Source: Echinostoma caproni
Taxonomy: Eukaryota > Platyhelminthes > Trematoda > Plagiorchiida > Echinostomatidae
Assembly: GCA_900618425.1 (NCBI GenBank)
Contig: UZAN01039565.1
Coordinates: 33,252-97,251, forward strand
DNA length: 64,000 nucleotides
Direction: 5' to 3'
The notes beneath the pieces are model-generated. The model was not told the DNA's origin. It made no database searches and saw only the letters and a program-made list of their open reading frames with translations. Below are positions 45,100 to 57,744 of the stretch, one piece after another (the stretch's first letter is position 1; the number at the start of each line of letters is the position of its first letter). A program made the position numbers and the translations under genes.

Positions 45100-45325
45100 A
45101 AAACAAAAAAATTATTTTTGAGTGAGCTACCGAGCGTAATTAAATGTTCGATCGGTTGGAATTCAACTGTTCCATCTCTTCCATCCCCGACCGAGGCGTC
45201 CCTCGTGAACACTATATCCTTGAATATAAATTGAGTAAACTTCAGACAAAGATGAACAAATCTGTTTTTATTTTACCTCGTCACGTTAGATCGATAAATT
45301 GGTCACCATGCTCAAGCGTGAATGC
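45100..45325 (+). repeat. 40-45 kb repeat family, copy 3, right half
   Basis: Resumes with TTTTTGAGTGAGCTACC (FLSELPS in the conserved frame), then GAGTAAACTTCAGACAAAG and GATAAATTGGTCACC ... AGCGTGAATG, matching copies 1 and 2. Together with 42055-42168 it makes one repeat split by the family B LINE. Confidence 0.65.
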
Positions 45326-45329
45326 TGGC

Positions 45330-48241
45330 ATAATCCACTGAATGACGACGTTTAGTTTAGACACTCAAATCCTTGTTAGTGATATCAAATAAATTCGAGG
45401 TTCCCTGGAATGACATCTATTCTTTCGATCCAAAAATCCGATTGCCTACATACTTCTGGCACTGAAAGACACCTAACAAGGTACTCATTAATAATACAAG
45501 AATATATTGAAATAATTTGTAGTACTTTACTCGAGTAGTAAAATCACGTTTGAATTCGTTTACTGGCTATCGGAAATTAGATTCTTTCACTTCGATTCCG
45601 AGATCACTTACACCGTTCTTCCAGATTCATCGCAAGGCCTTTTATCATCATCGCACTATTTTTATTAGTCGCAGTAGTTTTTCGCAGATTATTTGGGCGG
45701 TTCTTATACAGTTCACTGAGCGGGATTGATTTGTGCTAAGAATGATTCACATAAATCCATGACCCCATAAATGATGATAAATTGATGCCGGAGGTTGTCC
45801 CGGGGCATTGATTTGACCTATAGTTGACTGATTATCCATCAGCCACTCTCTTCAACGTGAGGACGAGTCACATTCATGAAAGAAGACGTGAATAATCTGT
45901 GGCCTATAGTGGAAAGTGACGTCCATATTGCCGTGGAACTATAGTTCTTTAATTTGCGACTCATAGAAGCACCAGGTGACACTCACTATCGCCACCCGAA
46001 CACACTACATGGCATCTACCGTCCAAACAAGACATCATATTCTCTGAAGGATCAGGGTGCTGGAAATGATGTCGTAACTGTATGCTTATAATCTCGCCAT
46101 GCTTACCGCTCTACAAGGTACACTAAAAATTGTAATTGGTTTGAAAAACAACTTTCCGAGTTTGACCAATTAGTTGACGCAATGATCAGTATCGTGTTCG
46201 ACGTATTTCATTTATTTTGTACAAATAAACTAAATGTTTCATCTGTTTATCCGGAAAAATGATTACAGCTTAGACATTCCAACAAACGGTTAACTTGGTA
46301 AACATATTGGCAAAAAGGAGAAAATAAGAGTTGCAGATTACTGAATTAATCAACTTGAAAATGTACGTGTAGCCTTTCAGCCAATCGGGAGAAAGCCAAC
46401 TGATGAAAAAGGGTGAAAATTATAACGTTCAAAACCAGAATTTAGGATTCAAATCTGGAGAGTACTTAAAACATAAGCTTTTTGAAAACATCACCGTTGC
46501 TGCAACGACTCACTGTGTGGTTTCACTTGAAATTATAGCGAAATCACTTGAAGTTCTAGAGTTTTGAACTCAAATTTCACTATTCAACGACCACACAGAC
46601 CGCTGAGAAGTACCTAATAGGCTTGTTAAGATGTTATTTTCAATGATAGTAAGTCAGCTCTCTGAGGCCTAAGCAAGCTAGAGGAGATACAATTAACTAT
46701 CTGCTAACTAACTATATTCCAATTCCTCACACTAAAGCGGAAGTACATACAGGTCTGGTAAGTTTCGTCACTGTTGAGCAGAACGGGATGGATTTAATTC
46801 AAATTCAGCTCAGAGTTACTTATGAGTAGTTGTGTGAGAGAAGTCAAAAATTGCCGCCCAAGTAGACCTGTAGATTCGGTGATGCAGGCCACGTCCGATG
46901 TTGAATGGTTCGCACGATGGTAACACACACACACACACACGCACCTTCCATGCATGAGGTCATAACTTCACCCTTCTGTAGGGATCAGCGAATATGCACT
47001 ATCAATGGGCTCTGAGGAGAGCGAAGCTCCAGTCACGTGCTTTTCGTATGTACTGATAATGGTCTGAACCGATGATCAAGCTAGTAGATGCACCCTGAAG
47101 GGCACATTGGTCACTCGAAATCAATATCGCCCATACAGCATTGAATATTCACGTTAAGGGAGAGTTAAAAGTATAAAAAACAGAATGTATGCTGACGGTT
47201 TTACAGTTTTTCTTCAAACCACAGAAATCGCAGAACACATGGACTAGCTCTGCGGTAGGTCAACAAGATGCTAATTCACATGTTATTTTCGTTTGGTTGC
47301 TATGGTAAGCTGACAGATGTATTTTAACTTTCGGTAACAGAGTCATGGTTACCATTGGTTTCCATCCAAAAAGCTCTATGACTTCATTCTTTCGGATTAT
47401 CTTGCATGTGCTGCAATTTTAAGATAATTATGGATGTATTTATCGACAATACAAGTAACAACTCAACAATGAAATAAATGACTAACTTTTAATGAAAGAG
47501 CGTTTGATGTAGTCTCATACCAATGTCCCCTCCCCTCCATTGAACAGTTCTTCCCAATTGATGAGTAACCACACATGATTATTACTACACTCATAACCTA
47601 CGCTACTAACATTAGAATCATCGGTCAGCATAATGCATAAGGAAAATTACTGTTGCCTATACGAACACACAAGTGTTTCACAGGGACCTGTTGCTTCAGT
47701 TTCGATTAGACCTGTAAAACAGATTGATCAGCTGTTTGATGGTTGGGTGAGTAGTGTACTTGTGTTCTGTCTGTGACGTCCCGGGTCTGTGAGCCCTATT
47801 TTTGTCGATGGATCCGCACTTCCAATGAGACCGAAATAGATCGAAAAAACTGTGCAGTGCTTCCTAGTTTTTCAGTGTATGTTTTGTTTGCTCTTTACAC
47901 GACGAATTTCAGAGTGTAAATAATGAACGATGCTTTACAGTTATTTTCCTATCATTAGGGTGCACCTACTTGATAAACCCAAGAGATTAACTGTTACAAT
48001 ACGAACAGAAACTGAAATCCTAAAGCCCAGTATTGTTAGCATTTCGATCGACTCGAGTATTCCTTATTGGTGACTTGAATCTGTCAAGGTGGTTCAGTAG
48101 TGCATTGGACAAGGCACACATCAACGACAACCAGCTTTCATTGTCACGTAATAAGGTGTTCAGCCAAAGAAACTTAGTGCTAGTTTAGCTGCACGTCACC
48201 AACATACAATGGTATCAATACAAGTAATGCGGAGATTTGAA
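45330..48241. other. No recognisable gene
   Basis: AT-rich, short open frames only. Contains one (AC)n tract (46923-46940). Confidence 0.4.
46923..46940 (+). repeat. (AC)n microsatellite
   Basis: Nine AC units. Confidence 0.95.
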
Positions 48242-49001
48242 NNNNNNNNNNNNNNNNNNNNNNNNNNNNNNNNNNNNNNNNNNNNNNNNNNNNNNNNNNN
48301 NNNNNNNNNNNNNNNNNNNNNNNNNNNNNNNNNNNNNNNNNNNNNNNNNNNNNNNNNNNNNNNNNNNNNNNNNNNNNNNNNNNNNNNNNNNNNNNNNNNN
48401 NNNNNNNNNNNNNNNNNNNNNNNNNNNNNNNNNNNNNNNNNNNNNNNNNNNNNNNNNNNNNNNNNNNNNNNNNNNNNNNNNNNNNNNNNNNNNNNNNNNN
48501 NNNNNNNNNNNNNNNNNNNNNNNNNNNNNNNNNNNNNNNNNNNNNNNNNNNNNNNNNNNNNNNNNNNNNNNNNNNNNNNNNNNNNNNNNNNNNNNNNNNN
48601 NNNNNNNNNNNNNNNNNNNNNNNNNNNNNNNNNNNNNNNNNNNNNNNNNNNNNNNNNNNNNNNNNNNNNNNNNNNNNNNNNNNNNNNNNNNNNNNNNNNN
48701 NNNNNNNNNNNNNNNNNNNNNNNNNNNNNNNNNNNNNNNNNNNNNNNNNNNNNNNNNNNNNNNNNNNNNNNNNNNNNNNNNNNNNNNNNNNNNNNNNNNN
48801 NNNNNNNNNNNNNNNNNNNNNNNNNNNNNNNNNNNNNNNNNNNNNNNNNNNNNNNNNNNNNNNNNNNNNNNNNNNNNNNNNNNNNNNNNNNNNNNNNNNN
48901 NNNNNNNNNNNNNNNNNNNNNNNNNNNNNNNNNNNNNNNNNNNNNNNNNNNNNNNNNNNNNNNNNNNNNNNNNNNNNNNNNNNNNNNNNNNNNNNNNNNN
49001 N
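48242..49001. other. Assembly gap (760 N)
   Basis: Undetermined bases. Unlike the first gap, the edges share no duplicated sequence. Confidence 0.99.
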
Positions 49002-50640
49002 GTGGTTTCAATGTGTGCAGATAATTTCAGAAGGGTAGGTTTATGAATACCGATTTCGACCCGGAAATAGACTTATTGTTTGTCTCAAGCGTTTCCTCGT
49101 CAATGGTTTGACTGCACTCTGTTGGTGGTGGTGATACTGCATGAGATGAATCACTTATGAAATATATTTGAATGTTATATGCTCGGGCTCGTGTGTACGG
49201 CAGGATGCATTGGACAAACAAATGTGGGTCAAATTTCGGTGTGGGCTGGAACTGTCGATAGACGGAAGTTTCTTTGTGAAGGGGGTAAACAAAAATGTGT
49301 AATAAAGCGAAAAAACAAACACCATGCATCAAAAGGTTCAGTGAGACATGCACACAACTCACACTCTAACGCAAAGGAAACTTGCCAAGGTCTGTTCATG
49401 AAAGATTTTTTGAGAGTTTTTCAACTGGTGTTAAGCACAAGGCTTGCTAAAAACTGCTCCTAACGCAAATAGATACAGTTTTCTGTTATCAAGCACATTC
49501 AGAGAGCGATATAGGTTGTTTTGATGGAACCATTAGCAAACCAATACGATTATCTCATGTCGGGCACAATTGTTGAACCTTCGGTTTTTACAAGTGAAAC
49601 AAGCTCTAAGTTTCGTTGTTATGGAATACTGAGTCCCCCAGTATTGTGCTGGAAGGATCCTAGATGCAACTTGTCAATCCCATTCTTGTGTTCTGCATTA
49701 ATTTCAGTGCAATTGCAGTTGTCTTTAAGTTTGGTTCACACCAAGGTGTTCGTTCAAAAGGATCAACTTTGTTTATGGGATAGCATTTATGCGGTTGAAT
49801 AATTCAATTGTGCAAAGCGCAGTAGACAACGGATTGATCCAGGTATCGCGTTCATGATTATCCTCACAACGAAATATTCAAACCCAGAAATTATGGACAA
49901 AACTTTTGATAAACTTGGAAACCATTACAGCAAGGATTATGAAACCGGAGTTGCAAAAGTCGCAAAATTTGGTCCAAACATTGCAATCGTCATATAGCGA
50001 TAAGTGAAATGTCATTTTTAGGGTCCAGAGCTCTCAATTTTATTTGTTTATGCTCAGCTCTTCATTCCAGCTTTCACATTTGCTCTATTCACTGGCAATG
50101 AACCACTGAATCATTGCCTTCATTTACTAGGATGAGTTAGCAAGCATTTTCTCACTGGTTGCAATCACCCCGTACCACATGTTGCTTGCACACACACACT
50201 GCGCCAGCACAATCCGTGTGGCATTCACCTTGTTCTATGTGCTCCGACGCATCGATGAAATTTTTATGTAAATGATTTGAACCCGGCTCTTTTCCGACAA
50301 AAAATACCATATTCCTTTGCGGCTCTCTCGGAGTAAGTGCATGGTACCCTGGTTACACGACACGGTTAACTTCCTCACACGCACAGGAGTCCGGGTCATA
50401 TCATTTTGTTTCCTGAAATTTCATTTTTTCAAGAATCCGTTTGCATTATTTTACCTCTTCTAGATTTCATGTTGGAAATCCATGGGGGAGGGGGGGGTAA
50501 TGATACTTTAAATGCTTCCAATTTTCGTTTCATTACTAGAATCGATACATATGTTGAATAACCTTGTTCACTACATACCACGTTCTAGTGAACAGTTTGA
50601 GAGGGTAAATCCTGTGATCAAAAACGACTAATCTAAGCCG
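49002..50640. other. No recognisable gene
   Basis: Short open frames without motifs on both strands. Confidence 0.4.
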
Positions 50641-50719
50641 TGCCCAAAATAAGTACGTGTGAGATTGACTTGGACGACAGCAAAAACCCACCACAAATGT
50701 TGAGAGGATTAGGGATTAT

Positions 50720-50800
50720 GGCAGAGTTTGGAACTCGAACCTCATGGCCCCCGAGCACGCAGGTGATTGTGAATCAGACTACCACTTGAGCCCCATCGCC
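50720..50800 (-). repeat. tRNA-derived repeat head (Leu-like, type II)
   Basis: The 81-base minus-strand segment has GGGGCTCAAGTGGT as an A box and GGTTCGAGTTCC as a B box, with spacing long enough for a large variable arm, as in tRNA-Leu or tRNA-Ser. The acceptor ends pair poorly (GGCGATG with CTCTGCC), so it is more likely a SINE head or tRNA pseudogene than a working gene. About 15 bases near 50626 (GACTAATCTAAGCCGT) recur at 20694, which may mark the SINE body. Confidence 0.45.
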
Positions 50801-53800
50801 ATCGATCGTCAATGTGGTTTTCCTCAGAACCAAAACTTACATTATGTGGTCGCAAATCTGACGGATTTGCAAACTGAACAAATACCGGTTTTCTGATTTA
50901 CTCATTACTGTTCGAGTTGATGTATTCCATTGATTATTGCCCAGTTCTTTCGGTATCCATAAAGCAACATCATCAGAGAACGTACAGAAATTTCGGTAGC
51001 TTTCACATTTAGCCTATATATGAATAACATGATGTTGCTACTAGGTTTAAGTAATACCCGATACTGAAGACACCTATGTGTTGGTAGATTGTCGAGATGT
51101 TTCACCACTTGAGTTTCACTGACCCAACTCAAATTAGTGGTACGAAGAGATTGAGACATGTTTCTGTGGCCAAAGCCCGAAAATGACCTGAATCACAATG
51201 AGAATAAATAAGACCTAACAAGCCTCGATCAGCCAGGATACCGCATGCAAATACAGGAAAGGATTTACAATCAATTCAGTGGTTTTGGAATAAATATATC
51301 CCGCAAACAAGAATGAAAGACCTTTAAGTTGAACTTGCATCTATGAGATGGTGTATGAGGCTTCAGGCAGCTACCGTTACTTGTGCTCCAGTGCATTGGT
51401 GTCTGTCAGTTTACACTTGATTGGGCAAGGGCTGAAGATATGTCGTCTGAAACATCACTTGATCTTTTGAGTTATATTCTCGTGTATAAGTGGATAATTC
51501 TAATGGAGTCATTGGGAAAAAATGATTAACAAAGTTCCTTTCAGTGCTTTATCTACTGGTAAACTACGGCATATAATATAACTCAGGGAAGCAATACAAG
51601 GAGATTATTAAGTCAGGTTTCAGTATGCACCAAATGGGGGGGGGTGCGGAGTGTGAACATTAATGTTTTAACACTGATCGCATAATTGGTGATATTCACT
51701 CGCGAAGTGTGAATTTTCGACTGGATGAGAGCACTTTGGACACATGACCACGAGAGAGTAAGGGATTTCACGATCGGTTTCTATGCTCATAGTGGGGGTT
51801 GTTCAATCTGATCCCGACCATTTCTGCTGTATAGGTTTCAATCAAACTGGTGCAACACCCATACTTTCATCACATTTTTCCTCACAACGCTTAGTTTTTG
51901 TTCTGTTTCGATTAGCCGTACGAATGACACGATAACGCGAAGAGGGAACACAGCTTGAGACTACAGTCAGTATGTATTCGTTCAGTTAGATTTCGATACA
52001 CAACAATATAGCACAATCATGTAGACGNACTGCCCGGGACTTCCCAGTCAAATTGTGGCCTTGGCATATCGATCGATCGGTCGATCCAATCGGGCTCAAC
52101 TTGTCTGGAGCTTTGCGACTGTGCGTTCGGCCTAACTCGAATGCGTGCGTGGTCTGACGGATTGTTTGCGCTCCGTGCTAACAGTTTTTCCCTCTACGTT
52201 CACGGGATTCAATAGCCTCACATCAGACGCAACCTATTCGTGATAATGTCAACTTATGTCTTTGCTGCGGTTAGATGAATGCCAATAAAATTTACGATTT
52301 CTCGATTTTGACGATAAATGCTGGTACATCATTTGTAAATCACAAGCCACAGTAAAACACGTAACTAAAATTTATTTACCAAAATGACGTATAAACTTCA
52401 TATAGGTAATGTGCTTTCATCTGGTGCATATTCTATCTGCTCTTCTTCAATTTTGAGCACTGAAAGCAGTTGCTTCAGCATGGAGTCCACAAATTTGATT
52501 ATCCAACAGAATTTGCCAGTTTCCTTTAATACAGACTTCACTCAGAACACTGATGACCACTCTGAATGGGAGCTAACTTATTCCTGTTTCCATGACAGGG
52601 AGAAGTTTTCGATTATATTCAAATTCCAACTGATGGGCGGTAATTGAATGAAATCAATCTTGGAATTCACCCCTCCAGAAACTGTATAAATGTGAAAAAA
52701 TAATATTTCATGAGGTCGAACCGTTTTCTACTACAACGTCAGGCTTATGTTCACATCGAAGTACTTGCACTAGTCAAGAACTGTGTCATCGGTTTCATGT
52801 GCCTCTCGATGAAGTTGCCTCTCAGTTTGAAATATATGCCAAAATCTCTTGGAGGTCTCATCCGATTTAGGAATGGTGACACTACCAGAAGCTTACTCAA
52901 CGAGCCGTATACCTCGAGGTTAACTTGTATGTTTCTTGGAATATATTTTCAGTTATTTCAGTATCGGGGATAATGCGTGAGTCATTGGTAACCAAATAAT
53001 TTGTCAATGTCTTAGAGCTGGAATATTTTAATTAATTGGCTTATTTACCACACATTGAATCAAAATAGATAGGTAATTTAGAATCAGTGTGTTCAGCTTA
53101 ATGAAACACGAATCATTCGTTGGAAAGAATGAATTCCCACGATGTTTTGCATAAAATATTTTTCAGATGTGAGCTGTCACTTTTTAACTACCACAATTTT
53201 TTGTTGCGACCCTCAAGGTCGAGCAAATCCAAACGGTGAAAGAAGGAAGAACTAAGAACACAGATGTTGGAGATAAAGCTAGGAATAAATATACTTTACT
53301 CTTGGTCATCAATATATAGGTATGATATCGCAAACTGAAATGGATTTCCAAAAGGAGAGTTTGGTCAACACTTGTATATAACAATCGGGCTTGATTTCGG
53401 ACCGAATGATTAAATAAATTGAACTGAATAATTCCCACATATCCCTGGTGTGATGCTCCCAGCCAAAGGCACAGAAACCGTACTCGCATCTGTCCAAATC
53501 ACTCTTCGGTAGACTCAAGCTGATTAGTGTTCTCTTATTCAATCTTCCAACGGTCTTGTGTTGCGAGCCACGTAACGTGCGCCACAGGAGCAAATAAACT
53601 AATTGACACAGAAAGAGGTCATATCCATCCCTAGTCGTTTGCTCATTGTCCGAGCAACATTATCACCTTTGAAAAGTAATGAAATGTAATTATTTTCTTT
53701 TCCATTGACATGTCCTTTAGTTTGAACATGTAGACTCTCATGCAACGATTGATAAGTTCCTCTGAATGTCCAATGTTTAGCAACATGGGGTGAACTGCCG

Positions 53801-55195
53801 CCAGGGCGGTTTAGATGATGATGAGCAAATGGATGAAGAGTGTGATGGAAAGTGCTTATTTCTCAATGGAAATGCGTATTTTCTACTCTCTTAAATCCGT
53901 TCTCCCATTACAGATCAAGGACAAGGCGAACGATGGAGATAACATCAGTAGTTTTATAGTATGACAGTTGGTTTGAAAACCCAATGTGACCATCACGTAA
54001 CTGTTCACTGCTGTGCCAAAAACCAGTCTTTCTCGGTTGACTGAATTAGCTCGAATTGTTGGCGTATATGCAGTTTAAATCAAAGTGAATTCCATTTGTA
54101 GTGCTCTTCTCTAGACTACCTAGATATGTATTAATATTTCAGTCAGTCCTGTTACCCCGATTACTCACTCAAATCACAAGTGATTGAATGATTACAGACC
54201 TATTCAAGTAGCCAAACATTAATAACAAACTTGATGAATGAACGTCTATAATCAATTTGTGGGTTTCACAAAGTGATCAGCTTGCTTTAAATAGCTTTCA
54301 CATAATACGAAATTTAGGTATCGAGTGACTGTTCAGTCGTAAATCGAAAAATACATTGAAAAATTGCTCCATTGTTCATTCGTGTTGAGCTGAACACTAG
54401 GAGATTTCCATTTTTAGTTAGGTCGTTGAGAGGTTGCTCAGACCAATGGATGAGAGTGGAATTAACAGCAATCGCGGGTTATCATAACAATATACCAATG
54501 GTGTTTTCATAATCTGAACTATCGCACTGATGAATGGTATGGACTATGGGCAGATAACTCTATACAAGGCCTAAATTTGACGAGAATTTCTATAATTTTT
54601 CAACTGCTCAGCCAACCAGGTTGCAAAGTAGCACTACCTCAATTCACCTTTGATTTTATTTGACTGCTTCGTTATTTGTGAAGACCAAAAGTATAAACTA
54701 TCAGTTTTTGGTGAGACTGCCCCGATCAAGACGGGCAGTCGTTCCGCTGGGTCGAGAAATTATCAGTTAACGAAGTTCACCTGCCACATGTTGATTGCTC
54801 ATTTTTGTTTGCATTCATTTATAATCCGCGTGAATGGGTAGGAACAGCATTAGCACCACCAAACTTAAGAATACTGGCTACCATTCCACAGTCGCCGTCC
54901 TATCATGGCAAACCTGTGGTTGATATCAATTCAGTAATTTATGCTGAATAGATTTTTGTGTGAAAGGTCTAGCTTTTACTTTGATCTATAAAACCTTATT
55001 AATCAGTTTCTGGTGTACACGATAGCCACATTTAGTCTTGCGAAGTCTTTTCGCTGGTTTTGTAATGCAACACATGTGCAATGTAGCGCATGACAACTGT
55101 TCTAATGCATTGAAAAAGGTATTGCCCACTTATACGGTGGGGAATGTGCGGTAAACGATCGCAATTGTTGGCCATCTAACTGACACAGGTTGTCC
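50801..55195. other. No recognisable gene
   Basis: Only short open frames. Single undetermined base at 52028. No repeat recognised. Confidence 0.4.
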
Positions 55196-55199
55196 AATG

Positions 55200-55361
55200 A
55201 ATATCGTATGTGAAGTTTGTATGTCGATTGTGAAACGTTCAGTAGCCTCGGTGGGATTCGAACCCACGCATGGACGCCGCCTACGCTTTGTACGCGCACG
55301 CTCTATGAGCTGAGCTACGGAAGCTACTGAACTTTTTACAATCGACATACAAATATCGTAT
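55200..55361. repeat. tRNA-like sequence inside an inverted repeat (fold-back element)
   Basis: The arms TTTGTATGTCGATTGT ... GTTCAGTAGC (from 55216) and their complement (ending 55353) flank the tRNA-like core and merge with its acceptor stem. The 10-base direct repeat AATATCGTAT lies at 55200-55209 and 55352-55361 and may be a target-site duplication, although six unpaired bases separate it from the left arm. Confidence 0.75.
55244..55325 (-). tRNA. tRNA-like gene or pseudogene (anticodon loop reads ACA)
   Basis: The minus strand has a perfect B box (GGTTCGAATCC), an A box TAGCTCAGCTCA differing from consensus only at the last two bases, a perfect T stem (GTGGG/CCCAC), a 4-bp D stem (GCTC/GAGC) and a 5-bp anticodon stem (TGCGC/GCGTA) with loop GTACAAA. 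The variable region is about 14-15 bases, so the shape is type II. The acceptor stem AGCTTCC/CGAGGCT has one mismatch and one extra base. The anticodon ACA would read UGU (Cys), which is unusual for both Cys and type II tRNAs. No oligo-T terminator follows closely. A tRNA-derived repeat is more likely than a working tRNA. Confidence 0.45.
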
Positions 55362-56089
55362 CTAACCTCCAAATTGTCTGCCGAATACCGCCTTTCCTAC
55401 TCAACTTTATAAAGGATTTAGGCTTCCCACATTGGTTAAGCGAAGAGCATTTACAGTCACGCAGCACATTTGTGCAAACAATGCCAGTTTGACGTTTTAG
55501 ACGATGCAACCACGGACCGACCAGACAAACTGTGTATCACATTTTCACTACAGAATTGAAAGGGTGCAGGTGGTCATAACGCAATACACACCCACAATCC
55601 GAATCCCGGCTACACAGGAATAGTCTGTGATTGCAATCAAGCACCCACAGGATCTGCACAGGCTGAGAAATAAAGAATTGAAATCCATGGTTTGCTTTCT
55701 ACTGAGCACATTATCTCATCTCTTGATCGGCGATTACTGACAATGCTCGCCCTCGGGAGTTGATTGCACAGTTGAATGAAGAATCTGGGTAAATCGAACT
55801 GTCCGATGCAGATCCGGATATTTTCAACCAAAATCCCGATCACTCACATCATATTAACTACATGTGTGTGCTGCCACAAAAATCCCATAAATAGAACACC
55901 GATTTTTACTGTGCACAGTTAAATTTATGCAGTTGAACGGAACGATTTATTGCAGGGGGGAAGGGGGAAGACACAATTTGGTTTCATCTGTCTATCCGGA
56001 ATAAGGCCCAAACAGGGAACATGCATTAAATTGTTTTTACTGTAGGGTTGAGTGAGCCGGAAAAATGTAAATTTCTGTCCCACTCAAAC

Positions 56090-56110
56090 AGAGAGAGAGA
56101 GAGAGAGAGG
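56090..56110 (+). repeat. (GA)n microsatellite
   Basis: About ten GA units. Confidence 0.95.
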
Positions 56111-57138
56111 AAAAACGTGTCCAAGCACAGCATGGATTCGATATGTTTTTCAAATTTCTTTCGAAAATCTGCATACACTGTTGGGTTATCTTTCAGAAGT
56201 AGTTGTTGATTTCTGTCACGATGTGAGTGAGCATGGCCACATTGATGACCCAACACACACAAGTGTGCACTGATCATTCCGGACACGTACAACATCTTCC
56301 ATTCAGAGGCAAATGCCCAGATCTCCAACATTTCACACTGTTGCTTTATCATTATCCGATTCGAGAACGAAATTAGCTTTTTATGTCACTGTTCAAAGAC
56401 AGTACGCATTACAATGTTTTGACTTTCTTCGTATTACGCCCAAACAATTGGGCTTCTTATTGCAGAATTGAACAGTATAATTAAAATTCTTCAGCAGTTT
56501 ATTGGTTTCAGATACATTTTTCTGTTGGCAAACTATAAAAATGAGACATTCGTATGAACATATCTCTGGCAGTGTGAACAAAAAGGGGAAATCTTCCAAA
56601 AAGGTTTCCGAAAGGTTCGTTCACGTTTTGGAGTTGGGAAACTGAGAACAAGTTGTGGTGTGTTTCTCAGCAATAAAAAATAAACAAAAAAACAACAAAA
56701 GCCAGACCACAATGGGCGTAGTTATCATTGGATCACATCACCTGATTCAGATCAGTAGCAACGGATTCGAACAAAATTGGCAAATTTTTCACAGCGCCCG
56801 ATCCTTAACGGAGTGGAATCCGAGGACGAAACGATCAGAGTCATTTACTTTCATGTACCAGTTTCGTAAGAGTCGGGTAGTTTGAGCATGATGAACTTAA
56901 ATAGATATAGCTAAAGCGATCAAAATCGGATTCGGCTGCCACATACATAACTTCACTTAAGTCCATTGTCTGATTGGTGGTTACTTCATTCTCCTCGAAA
57001 CTGTTGATTTCCCTGGTGGTTTTACGTTCACAAACAATAGCTACCTCCTCGTTCCCTGAAAAACCTCAATCATTTTCATTCCCTTATGCACGCAATATTG
57101 ATTTCTCTTTTCCGGAAAGAGCTTCGCGAAACAAAATG

Positions 57139-57156
57139 ATATATATATATATATAT
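57139..57156 (+). repeat. (AT)n microsatellite
   Basis: Nine AT units. Confidence 0.95.
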
Positions 57157-57240
57157 CACACGTCTGAGTTCAGACTGTGTCAAATAAATCATGGTACAAT
57201 AATCTTTATAAAAAAACGTTCCATGATTGACTTGTGAGCG

Positions 57241-57740
57241 GAATACTGCCAGGCTGCTCAGGCCAAGTCAGGAAAATTTTTTTTGAGGAATCCACAACCG
57301 GAACGTTCGGTTAGCCAAAGCCTGACCTGCAAGACAGCGAGGCGGTGTGTGAAAATCGCAATCCATTGGAGGCTGGTGTCCAGTTCATTGAATCATAAGT
57401 CGTTTGGACGGGGTCAAATGTCCAAGGTGCCCAATACACGTCGATACCCAATCGAGCCGGTGACCACTGCCACAACCGGTAAGGTTTGTGCGGTTCGTAC
57501 GCCTCTTCTTGGTTGGTTTGGTATCAGGGCTCTTGGCCATCTCCCCTAAGTGAACTACCTGTGGTCCACCAACCCGGTTATTGACCCGGATATTGGCTTT
57601 TTATCCTCTCACTTTGGTGAGAAAATATCTCCTCCACGAGAAGGCAGTGGGTAGGGTTTCCTCAGCGAAGGCTGTTTGAGAGGCTTGGTCCTATGAGAGC
57701 GTTTCTCGAGGTGCAACCCTGGATACCCATCTCCGACCAC
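57241..57740. other. GC-rich block, possibly 5' region of an unidentified repeat
   Basis: The base composition is clearly richer in G and C than the flanks, and an 88-codon plus-strand frame (57283-57549) runs into further open pieces such as NPVIDPDIGFLSSHFGEKIS. No protein motif is recognised. Similar composition shifts in the window mark retroelements, so an unrecognised element 5' region is a reasonable guess. Confidence 0.25.
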
Positions 57741-57744
57741 AGTG

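Larger units (their letters stand above)
55365..57240. other. No recognisable gene; two microsatellites
   Basis: Short open frames only, plus (GA)n and (AT)n tracts listed separately. Confidence 0.4.

Noticed and set aside
48196..49046. Apparent 270-codon open frames at 48.2-49.0 kb
   Set aside because: Almost entirely N.
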